Part shown: positions 24,148 through 31,310 of the stretch, piece after piece
Layout: each line of letters begins with the position of its first letter
How positions within the stretch are numbered: the first letter of the stretch is position 1
Source of the DNA: Mesoflavibacter profundi
GTDB taxonomy: Bacteria; Bacteroidota; Bacteroidia; Flavobacteriales; Flavobacteriaceae
Reading direction: 5' to 3'
DNA: 64,000 nucleotides
Assembly: GCF_014764305.1 (NCBI RefSeq)
Contig: NZ_CP061703.1
Location: 571,501 to 635,500 of the forward strand
Position numbers and translations under genes: made by a program
Notes under the pieces: generated by a model
Told to the model about the DNA's origin: nothing
Databases searched by the model: none
What the model saw: only the letters and a program-made list of their open reading frames with translations

Positions 24148-24277
24148 GTAGAACAACGTGTATAATTAATTGCGGCTGAATTTCCTATCGGAAATTCATT
24201 CTTATTCGCTATATTCGTATTACTACGGAAAATCATAGCTGATTTTCTGCAACAAACTATACACGAACACGTTGTGG
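24148..24277 (+). repeat. attC34 (class A)
   Basis: 130-bp site, R'' GTAGAAC, R' GTTGTGG. Left part reads GTGTATAATT rather than GTGTATAGCT. Confidence 0.85.
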
Positions 24278-24336
24278 TGCATTTACCAAAACGAACGCTG
24301 GAATCAAAAATTGACTAAAACCGAACTGAATTTTTA

Positions 24337-24894
24337 ATGAATTTTTCACGACATTGTAATTTATGCGAAAACCAAATAACGAGTCTTGAAAAAGGAATTA
24401 CCTGCAAACTGACCAATAAAAAACCTGACTTTAACAACACTTGTTCTAAAATCAATCTTGATAAAAAATTTCAAGAAAAGTTAGAAATTGCTAATCTCGA
24501 ATTGGAAATAATCCGCAGAAACCAAAAGTCAACACATCTGACTTTCTACGGCACAATAATTATTGGTTTTCTTTTAATACTTCTTGGGTACTTTTTATCT
24601 GACTGGAAAATATTTAGCTTATATCTATGGTACTTGAAAATTGGAATGATTGCAGTTGGATTTTCATTTCTGGGAGTTGCTTACTCTAAACTGAATAAAT
24701 ATAGACAAGAACATAAAAAAGCGGAACTGGAAAAAAACAAAATTGATGAAGTCCTAAATAAATATGGAATTTCATATCAAGAAAGCTTTGAGTTTAAAGA
24801 AAAAATCCACGGAACTCAAGAAGTAATTGTGAACTTTGAATTTAAAAATTGGACAAAAATAAAAACAACAAATTCTTATAAGTTTGACTATTAA
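24337..24894 (+). CDS. Membrane protein with N-terminal cysteine motif, cassette c34
   Basis: 185 residues. The first 40 carry four cysteines (CNLCENQ, ITCKLTNKKP, NTCSKI), probably a zinc or disulfide module. Then a charged helix, two transmembrane helices (about 68-88 and 96-116) and a charged, coiled C-terminal region. It resembles a group of small flavobacterial membrane proteins of unknown role. The leader between R' and ATG is long (66 bp). Cassette ends GTTGTGGTG and CACCACAAC match. Confidence 0.65.
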   Translation: MNFSRHCNLCENQITSLEKGITCKLTNKKPDFNNTCSKINLDKKFQEKLEIANLELEIIRRNQKSTHLTFYGTIIIGFLLILLGYFLSDWKIFSLYLWYLKIGMIAVGFSFLGVAYSKLNKYRQEHKKAELEKNKIDEVLNKYGISYQESFEFKEKIHGTQEVIVNFEFKNWTKIKTTNSYKFDY

Positions 24895-24911
24895 AAGTAA
24901 AAAAAACGACA

Positions 24912-25044
24912 CCACAACATTGTATAACCGCAATTACGGCGGATTCGACTACGTACGAATCCACTCGGAATTGCTAACGTCAGTGCCAAACCGAAAATTA
25001 ACGCATATTAATCCGTAACTTACGGTTATACGATACCGTTGTGC
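24912..25044 (+). repeat. attC35 (class B)
   Basis: 133-bp site, R'' CCACAAC, spacer AT, R' GTTGTGC. Slightly diverged (CTACGTACGAATCC, AACTTACGG). Confidence 0.84.
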
Positions 25045-25068
25045 GTCATTTACGAAAACCCTAAATCA

Positions 25069-25872
25069 TTGATTAGAAAAACTGACATAATTTCAATAAA
25101 CTCAATTGAGGAATTGCCATCACTCGAAAGAATTAAATCAATTCCAAGAGAAAGAACATTGAAGCTTATTTTTGAGAATGAGCTTAAAAGTAAAAGAGAA
25201 AAAATTGGAGAAAATCTAAAAAAAGAACTTTTAGGATTCCAAGTTGGTATTCATACTATTCAGCCCGAAATATATGTAGCAAAACTAATAACAGATGAGG
25301 AAATTGAAAGCAACCAGGACTTCTTTGAACAATGCGCAAAAGACTATAGACAATTAGGAAAGGAATTACTTTTTAAGCTTGTTAATAAGCTTAACTTAAA
25401 GTTAAATGAAGATTTTCCTTTAGGTACTTTTAACATACTAAAATCTGGAAAAAAACAAATTGGTAAAGTAGAAAACTGGAAATACTTTGTACACGGATTT
25501 CATTGCGGATTTGAAAATATAACAACAGGACAAATTATAGAAGTTCCTTTAGTTTTTGGATTAGAGTTTGGAGACTTGGACCCATACTTTTTCACAAAGT
25601 ATATTAAATCAACACCAAGTTATAAACCTTTACCAGTTGACATTTATGAAGATTATGCTGATGGAGTTCGAATAATTGAGAAAATGATTTCACTAGGTAA
25701 ATTTGAAAGAATAGACTCAAATATTGGAAATCATTATGGAATTGTAGTAACAGATAGAGAAAAAGTAAATATTAAGTCTTGTGAGGAATTAGACGAACAG
25801 TACAAAAAACAAAATAGACAAATGAAAAACTCGAAATTTAATATTTGGAAATACCTTGAACTAAAAAAATAA
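25069..25872 (+). CDS. Hypothetical protein with DUF6896-like part, cassette c35
   Basis: 267 residues if started at TTG 25069; the frame is open back to the R' box and has no ATG near the beginning, so the start is uncertain. The central YFVHGFHCGFENITTGQIIEVPL recalls DUF6896-type proteins (HG-x-GC motif), which occur among toxin-immunity neighbourhoods; this is from memory and tentative. The rest is helical and charged. Cassette ends GTTGTGCGT and ACGCACAAC match. Confidence 0.55.
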   Translation: MIRKTDIISINSIEELPSLERIKSIPRERTLKLIFENELKSKREKIGENLKKELLGFQVGIHTIQPEIYVAKLITDEEIESNQDFFEQCAKDYRQLGKELLFKLVNKLNLKLNEDFPLGTFNILKSGKKQIGKVENWKYFVHGFHCGFENITTGQIIEVPLVFGLEFGDLDPYFFTKYIKSTPSYKPLPVDIYEDYADGVRIIEKMISLGKFERIDSNIGNHYGIVVTDREKVNIKSCEELDEQYKKQNRQMKNSKFNIWKYLELKK

Positions 25873-25882
25873 AAAAACGAAC

Positions 25883-26015
25883 GCACAACAATGTATAACC
25901 GCAATTACGGCGGATTCGACTACGTCCGAATCCACTCGGAATTGCTAACGTCAGTGCTTAACCGAAAATTATTAACTTTAATCCCCTAACTGACGGTTAT
26001 ACGAGACCGTTGTAA
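25883..26015 (+). repeat. attC36 (class B)
   Basis: 133-bp site, R'' GCACAAC, R' GTTGTAA. Confidence 0.87.
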
Positions 26016-26037
26016 CACATTTGACCAAACATCATAA

Positions 26038-26376
26038 TTGAAATTATCACAAAGACATATAAAGAAAATTAAATGGACGACTCGAATGGCGTTTTCTAGT
26101 TTAGGAATTTTAATTATAGCACTTTTGATAAACGAATTTAGAGTACCTTTATTTGGAATAAAGAAAGGTTACGCACCACATAATTTCGGTTTTAACTTTA
26201 CGTTTTTTCTACCTTCAATGGCAATTGCTATTGGACTTGGATTTGCTGTAATCGGACGAACAATAAAACACTGGAAAACTTGGACTAACTTAAATAAAAA
26301 ATTAGTGTTAATTGGATTATCAATTCCCTCAATTGGAATTTTGTCTTTTGTAATAATAAAAATGTTTAGCCTCTAA
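26038..26376 (+). CDS. Membrane protein, first gene of cassette c36
   Basis: 112 residues, probably from TTG 26038. A basic start (QRHIKKIKW) and three hydrophobic helices (about 15-33, 52-72 and 88-108). Nine bp downstream lies a second membrane protein gene. The cassette ends, GTTGTAACAC and GCACTACAAC, match over only six bases, the weakest in the array, so c36 may be a fusion of two original cassettes. No family recognised. Confidence 0.55.
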   Translation: MKLSQRHIKKIKWTTRMAFSSLGILIIALLINEFRVPLFGIKKGYAPHNFGFNFTFFLPSMAIAIGLGFAVIGRTIKHWKTWTNLNKKLVLIGLSIPSIGILSFVIIKMFSL

Positions 26377-26385
26377 AATAAAAAT

Positions 26386-26601
26386 ATGACTAAATTCATA
26401 ATCATTTCTGTTTTAATAATACTTTTCGGAGGCTTTTTATATTGGGCTTATCTTCCTGACTATAGACGAAATCCGAAAGAATTTTGGCGAACTTTAATCG
26501 GAATGCCTATTGGAATGATACTTGGCGGAATTGGATTCAGAGATTTAAACGAACAAATTAAAAAATGGGCTGTAGCAGAAAAAAATGAAAAAGAAAACTG
26601 A
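26386..26601 (+). CDS. Small membrane protein, second gene of cassette c36
   Basis: 71 residues from ATG 26386: one or two hydrophobic helices (about 3-20 and 40-56) with a basic loop containing YRRNPKEFWRTLIGMPIGMIL, ending in a charged tail. Close spacing suggests co-translation with the preceding gene. Function unknown. Confidence 0.55.
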   Translation: MTKFIIISVLIILFGGFLYWAYLPDYRRNPKEFWRTLIGMPIGMILGGIGFRDLNEQIKKWAVAEKNEKEN

Positions 26602-26615
26602 AAAATAAAAACGCA

Positions 26616-26748
26616 CTACAACAATGTATAACCGCAATTACGGCGGATTCGACTACGTCCGAATCCACTCGGAATTGCTAACGTCAGTGCTTAACCGAAA
26701 AACATTAACTTTAAATCCGTAACTGACGGTTATACGAGACCGTTGGCA
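26616..26748 (+). repeat. attC37 (class B)
   Basis: 133-bp site, R'' CTACAAC, R' GTTGGCA. Confidence 0.87.
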
Positions 26749-26753
26749 ATAAT

Positions 26754-27623
26754 ATGAACAAGACCTACCAAATATTAATTATTCTGATTTTTTTGACCTT
26801 TTCAATTTCCTGTCAAAAAGAAAAAAGCGTTGTCGAAATTGAATTAAATAATCTGAATATTAAAGCGGATGAATTTAGTAAAATCGATACATCTTTTTCT
26901 GCAAATAACACCATCGAAAGATTGAGGTTTGTGAAATCGGAAATAGAAGATATTCGAGTCTTTTTTTATGAAAGTGGAAAAAAGAAATCAATTATTCCAG
27001 TAAAAAATTCTCAAGTTCACGGAGAATGCACTGATTGGTATGAAAATGGACAGATTAAATGGAAACGTTTCTACGATAATGGAAATTCAATAAAACAAAG
27101 TACAAATTACGGCGAAAATGGAAACAGAACGAAAATCGATGATTTCACCGATGGTAGTTTTACAGAATTTTATTTAAATGGCGAACCTCAATTAAAACGT
27201 TCTGACAAATTATATATCGACTACTATTTAAACGGAAAGATTAAAACAAATTATTCTGTAAAATCTGACAGCCTAACGATTGTAGAATACTTTAATGAGA
27301 ACGGAAAAGAATCTTTCAGCGGATATTCTAATTCTAAATTTGTCTTATTCAATAATAATAAATCTCTGTTCAATGGAACAATTACATCAAAATTTAACGA
27401 TGGAGAAATAGCATATCAACAAACTTTTGTTGACGGATTGCCAAATGGCGAATGTATCAGCAGATTTGGTAATAAAAATTTAGAATATGAATTAGAATTT
27501 CTAAATGGAGAGGAAATTGGAATTCATAAAAGATATTATCCAAATGGTAATATCCAATCAATTAAAAACGTTAACACAAAGGAATATAAACAATGGGATG
27601 AAAATGGAAATCTCGTTGAATAA
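26754..27623 (+). CDS. Lipoprotein with MORN-like (YwqK-type) repeats, cassette c37
   Basis: 289 residues. Lipoprotein signal (LTFSISCQKE, Cys about residue 20). The mature part has many MORN-variant repeats with the pattern G-x-(x)-W/F-YENGQ-x-K (GECTDWYENGQIKWKRFYDNG, YYLNGKIKTNYSV, RYYPNGNIQSIKNV). This is the pattern of proteins annotated YwqK-family antitoxin, although the toxin role is not well supported in general. Likely outer-membrane or surface. Cassette ends GTTGGCAAT and ATTGCCAAC match. Confidence 0.8.
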   Translation: MNKTYQILIILIFLTFSISCQKEKSVVEIELNNLNIKADEFSKIDTSFSANNTIERLRFVKSEIEDIRVFFYESGKKKSIIPVKNSQVHGECTDWYENGQIKWKRFYDNGNSIKQSTNYGENGNRTKIDDFTDGSFTEFYLNGEPQLKRSDKLYIDYYLNGKIKTNYSVKSDSLTIVEYFNENGKESFSGYSNSKFVLFNNNKSLFNGTITSKFNDGEIAYQQTFVDGLPNGECISRFGNKNLEYELEFLNGEEIGIHKRYYPNGNIQSIKNVNTKEYKQWDENGNLVE

Positions 27624-27632
27624 AAATACTAT

Positions 27633-27763
27633 TGCCAACAACGTGTATAGCTCATTGCGGCTGAATTTCCTATCGGAAATTCAGCCGCAATGAGCTATAT
27701 TCGTGATACATCGGAAAATCATAGCTGATTTTCCGCAACAAACTATACACAAACACGTTGCCA
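27633..27763 (+). repeat. attC38 (class A with perfect inner palindrome)
   Basis: 131-bp site, R'' TGCCAAC, R' GTTGCCA. Instead of the class A sequence after the first hairpin, the right arm continues as an exact reverse complement of the left arm. This gives 25-bp arms (27,646-27,670 and 27,675-27,699) around a TATC loop. Confidence 0.86.
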
Positions 27764-27773
27764 TTAATACGAA

Positions 27774-28310
27774 ATGACTATAAACTATCAACTTACAAAC
27801 TCGGATTTTTTAGAATATCAGCTTTATACTTCTTCAAAATCTGAATTGCATAAAAAAAGAAGATTTCGTTCTCGAATAATCGTACCAATCATTTATGTTC
27901 TATTTGGACTTTATTTAGCGAATAAAAACGGAGATAACGGAATTGGAATCGTATTCGCTGGAATTGGAATTTTATGGTTTGTGTTTTATCCAATGTATTC
28001 TAAAAGGAGATATAAAAAACATTTTCAAAAACACGTTGAGGAAAATTATAAAAATCGAATTAACAAACCTGTGAAAATTGACTTTGATGAAAATTTTGTG
28101 AATGCCAAAGATTTTACATCTGAAAGTAAAATAAACGGAACTGAACTCAAAGAACTGATTGAAACGAAAGAACATTTCTTCATAAAATTAACAACTGATT
28201 TATCTCTGATTGTCCCAAAACACTCAATCGAAAATCAAACGGAATTTAAAAAACGTGTGACCGAATTAGGAGCTGAATATGTTGACGAACTGAATTGGAA
28301 ATGGAAATAA
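27774..28310 (+). CDS. YcxB-like membrane protein, cassette c38
   Basis: 178 residues. A polar N-terminal segment (LTNSDFLEYQLYTSSKS), two adjacent transmembrane helices (about 38-52 and 58-74), a basic juxtamembrane stretch, then a beta-rich cytoplasmic domain with FFIKLTTDLSLIVPKHSI, which matches the YcxB-type pattern in which a strand ends in VPK. Members are small inner-membrane proteins of unknown function. Cassette ends GTTGCCATTA and TAATGGCAAC match over at least 9 bp. Confidence 0.72.
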   Translation: MTINYQLTNSDFLEYQLYTSSKSELHKKRRFRSRIIVPIIYVLFGLYLANKNGDNGIGIVFAGIGILWFVFYPMYSKRRYKKHFQKHVEENYKNRINKPVKIDFDENFVNAKDFTSESKINGTELKELIETKEHFFIKLTTDLSLIVPKHSIENQTEFKKRVTELGAEYVDELNWKWK

Positions 28311-28319
28311 AAGTACTAA

Positions 28320-28452
28320 TGGCAACAATGTATAACCGCAATTACGGCGGATTCGACTACGTCCGAATCCACTCGGAATTGCTAACGTCAGTACTTAACC
28401 GAAAATCATTAACTTTAATCCCGTAACTGACGGTTATACGAGACCGTTAGGC
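28320..28452 (+). repeat. attC39 (class B)
   Basis: 133-bp site, R'' TGGCAAC, R' GTTAGGC. Confidence 0.87.
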
Positions 28453-28465
28453 ACAATTAGAAAAA

Positions 28466-29101
28466 ATGAACAAATTATTAATATTAACTTTTTTGATTTT
28501 AGCAAGTTGCTCTTCAAATGGACAGAATAATTTTGAGGGAATTATAAAGTTCTCAACTGAAATAACAACAACAGAATTAGCGCCAGACGGATTTCAAAAA
28601 CAGTTGAATGACAAATATGGAGATAGTTTGTTAATGTACTACTCGAGAAATGGAAACTTTCGCAGAGTTCATCTGAATAGTGCTGAATTCGGAGCTGATT
28701 CTCAATATTACTTCGCGAATAAAGCTAAACTCTATTTTACGAATAAAAACAGTTCTCAAATTGACTCTTTAGACACAAAAGAAAACTCTCTGAAATTATT
28801 AAATAAAGGGAAAATCAAAAATCAGAAAATATTGGATTTAGATTGTGAGTGTTATGAGTTTAAAGCAATTAGCAAATTCAATCAAAATGTGACTTTAAAT
28901 TATTGCTATAATTCAGAAAGTCCGAAAATCAATCCCGAATTATATTCTGACCACAACGACTTTTATCTGAATGAATATTATGAGCTTGCCAAAAGACCTT
29001 ATCTAAAATTCTCGATCGAAACAGAGGAATTTAAAATAACTTACTTGGCGATTGAATTGACTGAAAAGGAAATTGACAAAGAAAAATTTGAATTAAAATA
29101 A
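28466..29101 (+). CDS. Lipoprotein, cassette c39
   Basis: 211 residues. Lipoprotein signal (TFLILASCSSNG, Cys about residue 15), then FEGIIKFSTEI, which begins a beta-rich domain of the kind seen in DUF4412/GLPGLI-like exported proteins of Bacteroidota. A short CECYEF motif lies in the middle. Likely faces the periplasm. Cassette ends GTTAGGCAC and GTGCCTAAC match (same tag as c12). Confidence 0.68.
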   Translation: MNKLLILTFLILASCSSNGQNNFEGIIKFSTEITTTELAPDGFQKQLNDKYGDSLLMYYSRNGNFRRVHLNSAEFGADSQYYFANKAKLYFTNKNSSQIDSLDTKENSLKLLNKGKIKNQKILDLDCECYEFKAISKFNQNVTLNYCYNSESPKINPELYSDHNDFYLNEYYELAKRPYLKFSIETEEFKITYLAIELTEKEIDKEKFELK

Positions 29102-29105
29102 CTGT

Positions 29106-29235
29106 GCCTAACAACGTGTATAGCTCATTGCGGCTGAATTCCTAATCGGAATTCATTGCAATTTGCTATCTTTCGGTTACGGCGGAAAATCAGCTATGAT
29201 TTTCCGCAACGAAATCATAGCCAAACACGTTGTGT
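29106..29235 (+). repeat. attC40 (class A/C hybrid)
   Basis: 130-bp site, R'' GCCTAAC, R' GTTGTGT. The left stem CGTGTATAG is class A, but the right end CATAGCCAAACACG is class C, which weakens outer-stem pairing. Inner hairpin CGGAAAATCA variant. Confidence 0.8.
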
Positions 29236-29239
29236 GCAA

Positions 29240-29271
29240 TTTGGCTACGTTACCAAGATTTGGTATATTTG
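29240..29271 (+). promoter_or_regulatory. Bacteroidota promoter of the parDE cassette
   Basis: TTTG (29,240-29,243), a 20-bp spacer and TATATTTG (29,264-29,271), a full match to the TTTG/TAnnTTTG consensus. It lies inside cassette c40, between its boundary and parD, so the toxin-antitoxin pair carries its own promoter. ParD/ParE probably bind here. Confidence 0.65.
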
Positions 29272-29289
29272 AGCAAAAATATAGTCAAA

Positions 29290-29532
29290 ATGGGAAAAAA
29301 CACATCAATATCACTCGGAAATCATTTTGAGGATTTTATAAGAGAAGAAGTAAATTCTGGAAGATATGGTTCGGTTAGCGAAGTAATTCGTTCTGCTTTA
29401 CGTTTGTTAGAACGTGAAGAAAAAAAGGAAAGGGAACTGATTAAAGCTCTCGAGGTTGGGGAAAATAGTGGATTTGTTGAAAATTTTGACCCAAAACAAC
29501 ATCTGAAAGAATTACATCGTAAACACTTATGA
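29290..29532 (+). CDS. parD: ParD-type antitoxin, cassette c40
   Basis: 80 residues from ATG 29290. A ribbon-helix-helix DNA-binding part (SISLGNHFEDFIREEVNSGRYGSVSEVIRSALRLLE) is followed by an acidic C-terminal tail that wraps the toxin. It overlaps the toxin gene by 4 bp (ATGA), the usual coupling. The upstream frame begins within the attC but the RHH motif fixes the start. ParD binds ParE and autorepresses the pair. Cassette ends GTTGTGTGCA and TGCACACAAC match. Confidence 0.94.
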   Translation: MGKNTSISLGNHFEDFIREEVNSGRYGSVSEVIRSALRLLEREEKKERELIKALEVGENSGFVENFDPKQHLKELHRKHL

Positions 29533-29831
29533 GCAAAAACAAATATCGCATAAGTCAACAAGCGATTGAGGATTTAGATAAAATTTGGATTTATACGCTC
29601 AATAAATGGTCTAAAGAACAAGCTGACAGATATTACGACTTGATAATTACGGAAATTGAATTTATAGCTGACAACTTTATGACTGGAAAGTCAGCGGAAC
29701 AAACTCGAAAGAATTATCGAGTGACTAAAATAAAATCCCATTTAATTTTTTATAGAAAAGTGGAAAATGATATCGTGGAAATTGTTAGAATTTTACACCA
29801 ACGAATGGATATTAAAAAACGACTGAAATAA
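29529..29831 (+). CDS. parE: ParE-family toxin, cassette c40
   Basis: 100 residues of the RelE/ParE fold: KYRISQQAIEDLDKIWIYTLNKWSKEQADRYYDLI, then GKSAEQTRKNYRVTKIKSHLIFYRKVENDIVEIVRILHQRMD. The YRV...HLIFYR...I-R-LH-RMD pattern is typical of ParE toxins that poison DNA gyrase. It is complete in length and follows parD with a 4-bp overlap. Toxin-antitoxin cassettes are known to stabilise large integron arrays, and this is the only clear pair in the 42 cassettes. Confidence 0.95.
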   Translation: MSKNKYRISQQAIEDLDKIWIYTLNKWSKEQADRYYDLIITEIEFIADNFMTGKSAEQTRKNYRVTKIKSHLIFYRKVENDIVEIVRILHQRMDIKKRLK

Positions 29832-29841
29832 AAAAAACTGC

Positions 29842-29972
29842 ACACAACAATGGCTATAAGTAATTGCTTGTTCTCGCCTACTTCTGAAAATCCTCGCGGA
29901 TTTTCAGTTTGGTGTATACTTGCAAAGTTAAGTGCTAAACCACGCAACTACTCATAGCCGAGACCGTTACCC
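29842..29972 (+). repeat. attC41 (class D)
   Basis: 131-bp site, R'' ACACAAC, R' GTTACCC. Confidence 0.86.
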
Positions 29973-29995
29973 AACATTTGAAGAACTGAACTTAA

Positions 29996-30496
29996 ATGAC
30001 AAAAAAAGCCCCAAAAGAAATATTTAACAAACTTATTTTAGGATGTATTGTAATAATTGGATTTGGAATTTATTTATCCGTTAGAAGTGGAAAAGAAAAA
30101 AATGAATTTAATAACATAACTGGAAAAATAGATTTTTTAGAAAATACATTTGGGAATCTAAAAAAGAGAGACCACCGATTTATTCACATAACTGATTACG
30201 AACTAGTTTTTGATTTATTTATTGGAAAGCGGACAGGTGATTTTAGTCCTAAGTTTGAACAAATAGACAAACTGAAAATTGGAGATAAAATTACAGTTTA
30301 TTATGCTGACAAAACACCTTTGCAGAAGAATCAAAACTTGAGTTTAAATAAAACTGTTCAATTTATAGACAAAAATGGAGAGGCATACTTCATAAGAGGA
30401 AACAAAGATAAATATGGTGGATATTTTTTTATCGGGATTGGAATTTTGACTATGATTTTGCTTCTGATTGGAAAAAAACTTGGAAAAATAAAATAA
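29996..30496 (+). CDS. Membrane protein with extracytoplasmic DUF3592-like domain, cassette c41
   Basis: 166 residues with one transmembrane helix at each end (about 11-29 and 142-160). In between lies a soluble domain of strands (IHITDYELVFDLFIG, DKLKIGDKITVYYADK, YFIRGNKDKYGG). The layout and GDKITVYY strand resemble DUF3592-type proteins. Cassette ends GTTACCCAAC and GTTGGGTAAC match over 10 bp, the same tag as c9. Function unknown. Confidence 0.66.
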   Translation: MTKKAPKEIFNKLILGCIVIIGFGIYLSVRSGKEKNEFNNITGKIDFLENTFGNLKKRDHRFIHITDYELVFDLFIGKRTGDFSPKFEQIDKLKIGDKITVYYADKTPLQKNQNLSLNKTVQFIDKNGEAYFIRGNKDKYGGYFFIGIGILTMILLLIGKKLGKIK

Positions 30497-30503
30497 AAAC
30501 GTT

Positions 30504-30636
30504 GGGTAACAATGTATAAATTCAATTGCGGCGGATTCGACTACGTCCGAATCCACTCGGAATTGCTAACGCCAGTTCTTAACCGAAAATCATTAACTTT
30601 AATCCCATAACTGACGGTTATACGAGACCGTTGTAC
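30504..30636 (+). repeat. attC42 (class F/B hybrid)
   Basis: 133-bp site, R'' GGGTAAC, R' GTTGTAC. The left arm TGTATAAATTCAATTGCGG is class F; the rest from GGATTCGACTACG on is class B, so the outer stem is mispaired. Confidence 0.83.
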
Positions 30637-30653
30637 CCAAGCTGTGAAAACCC

Positions 30654-31301
30654 ATGAATAACATTAAAATCTTCATTCTATTTATAATATTTAGTCAAGT
30701 TTCATTTGGACAAAATAACAGTGGAGATTTTAAAAATTACGAGGAATCACAAAAATGGATTACAGAAATTAAAGAGCTCAATGCTGAAGAGCGTAAAAAC
30801 AAAATCATCAACAGAGTCAAATGTGAGCAAGAATCGGAACAAAGTGAAATTGACTTTTGGCTTACAATAGTAATTGATGGTGGAGCTTTTTCAATTGCCA
30901 ATGACTTTTCTGATAAACAAATTGAGAATTTAAAATTAATTCCAGCTGAAAATTTTAACATTACGCAATCTCTTTGCGAATCCGATGAAATCTATCCTCA
31001 AAGATGTAATCTTGGTTTTGTACTAATCAATCGTCCTGATAAACCAGTATTGAACGAAATAACTGAATTAAAAAACATTGAGATAAAAAGGAGAAAAGGA
31101 AAAATAGTTGTCAAATTGAAATCGGAAATTGAAAAGAATATTGAATTTGAATTAAATCATCTTCTGCAAGGTCATAGCACAAAGCTTCTAGTTAAGAAAG
31201 AGCTGAAAAAGGGAAAAAATAGATTTCTTTTTAGAAGGAGTAATAATTTACAGCTTGTAGAGGCAAAAGTTAACGGAAAGAAATTAATTATAATAATATG
31301 A
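30654..31301 (+). CDS. Exported protein, cassette c42
   Basis: 215 residues. Signal peptide ending near QVSFGQ, then a polar domain containing EWITE-like helices (KWITEIKELNAEERKNKI) and beta segments (IDFWLTIVIDGGAFSIAND). Two cysteines (SLCESDE and QRCNLG) could form a disulfide in the periplasm. Cassette ends GTTGTAC and GTACAAC match over 7 bp and then differ. No family recognised. Confidence 0.67.
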   Translation: MNNIKIFILFIIFSQVSFGQNNSGDFKNYEESQKWITEIKELNAEERKNKIINRVKCEQESEQSEIDFWLTIVIDGGAFSIANDFSDKQIENLKLIPAENFNITQSLCESDEIYPQRCNLGFVLINRPDKPVLNEITELKNIEIKRRKGKIVVKLKSEIEKNIEFELNHLLQGHSTKLLVKKELKKGKNRFLFRRSNNLQLVEAKVNGKKLIIII

Positions 31302-31310
31302 AAAGCCAGC

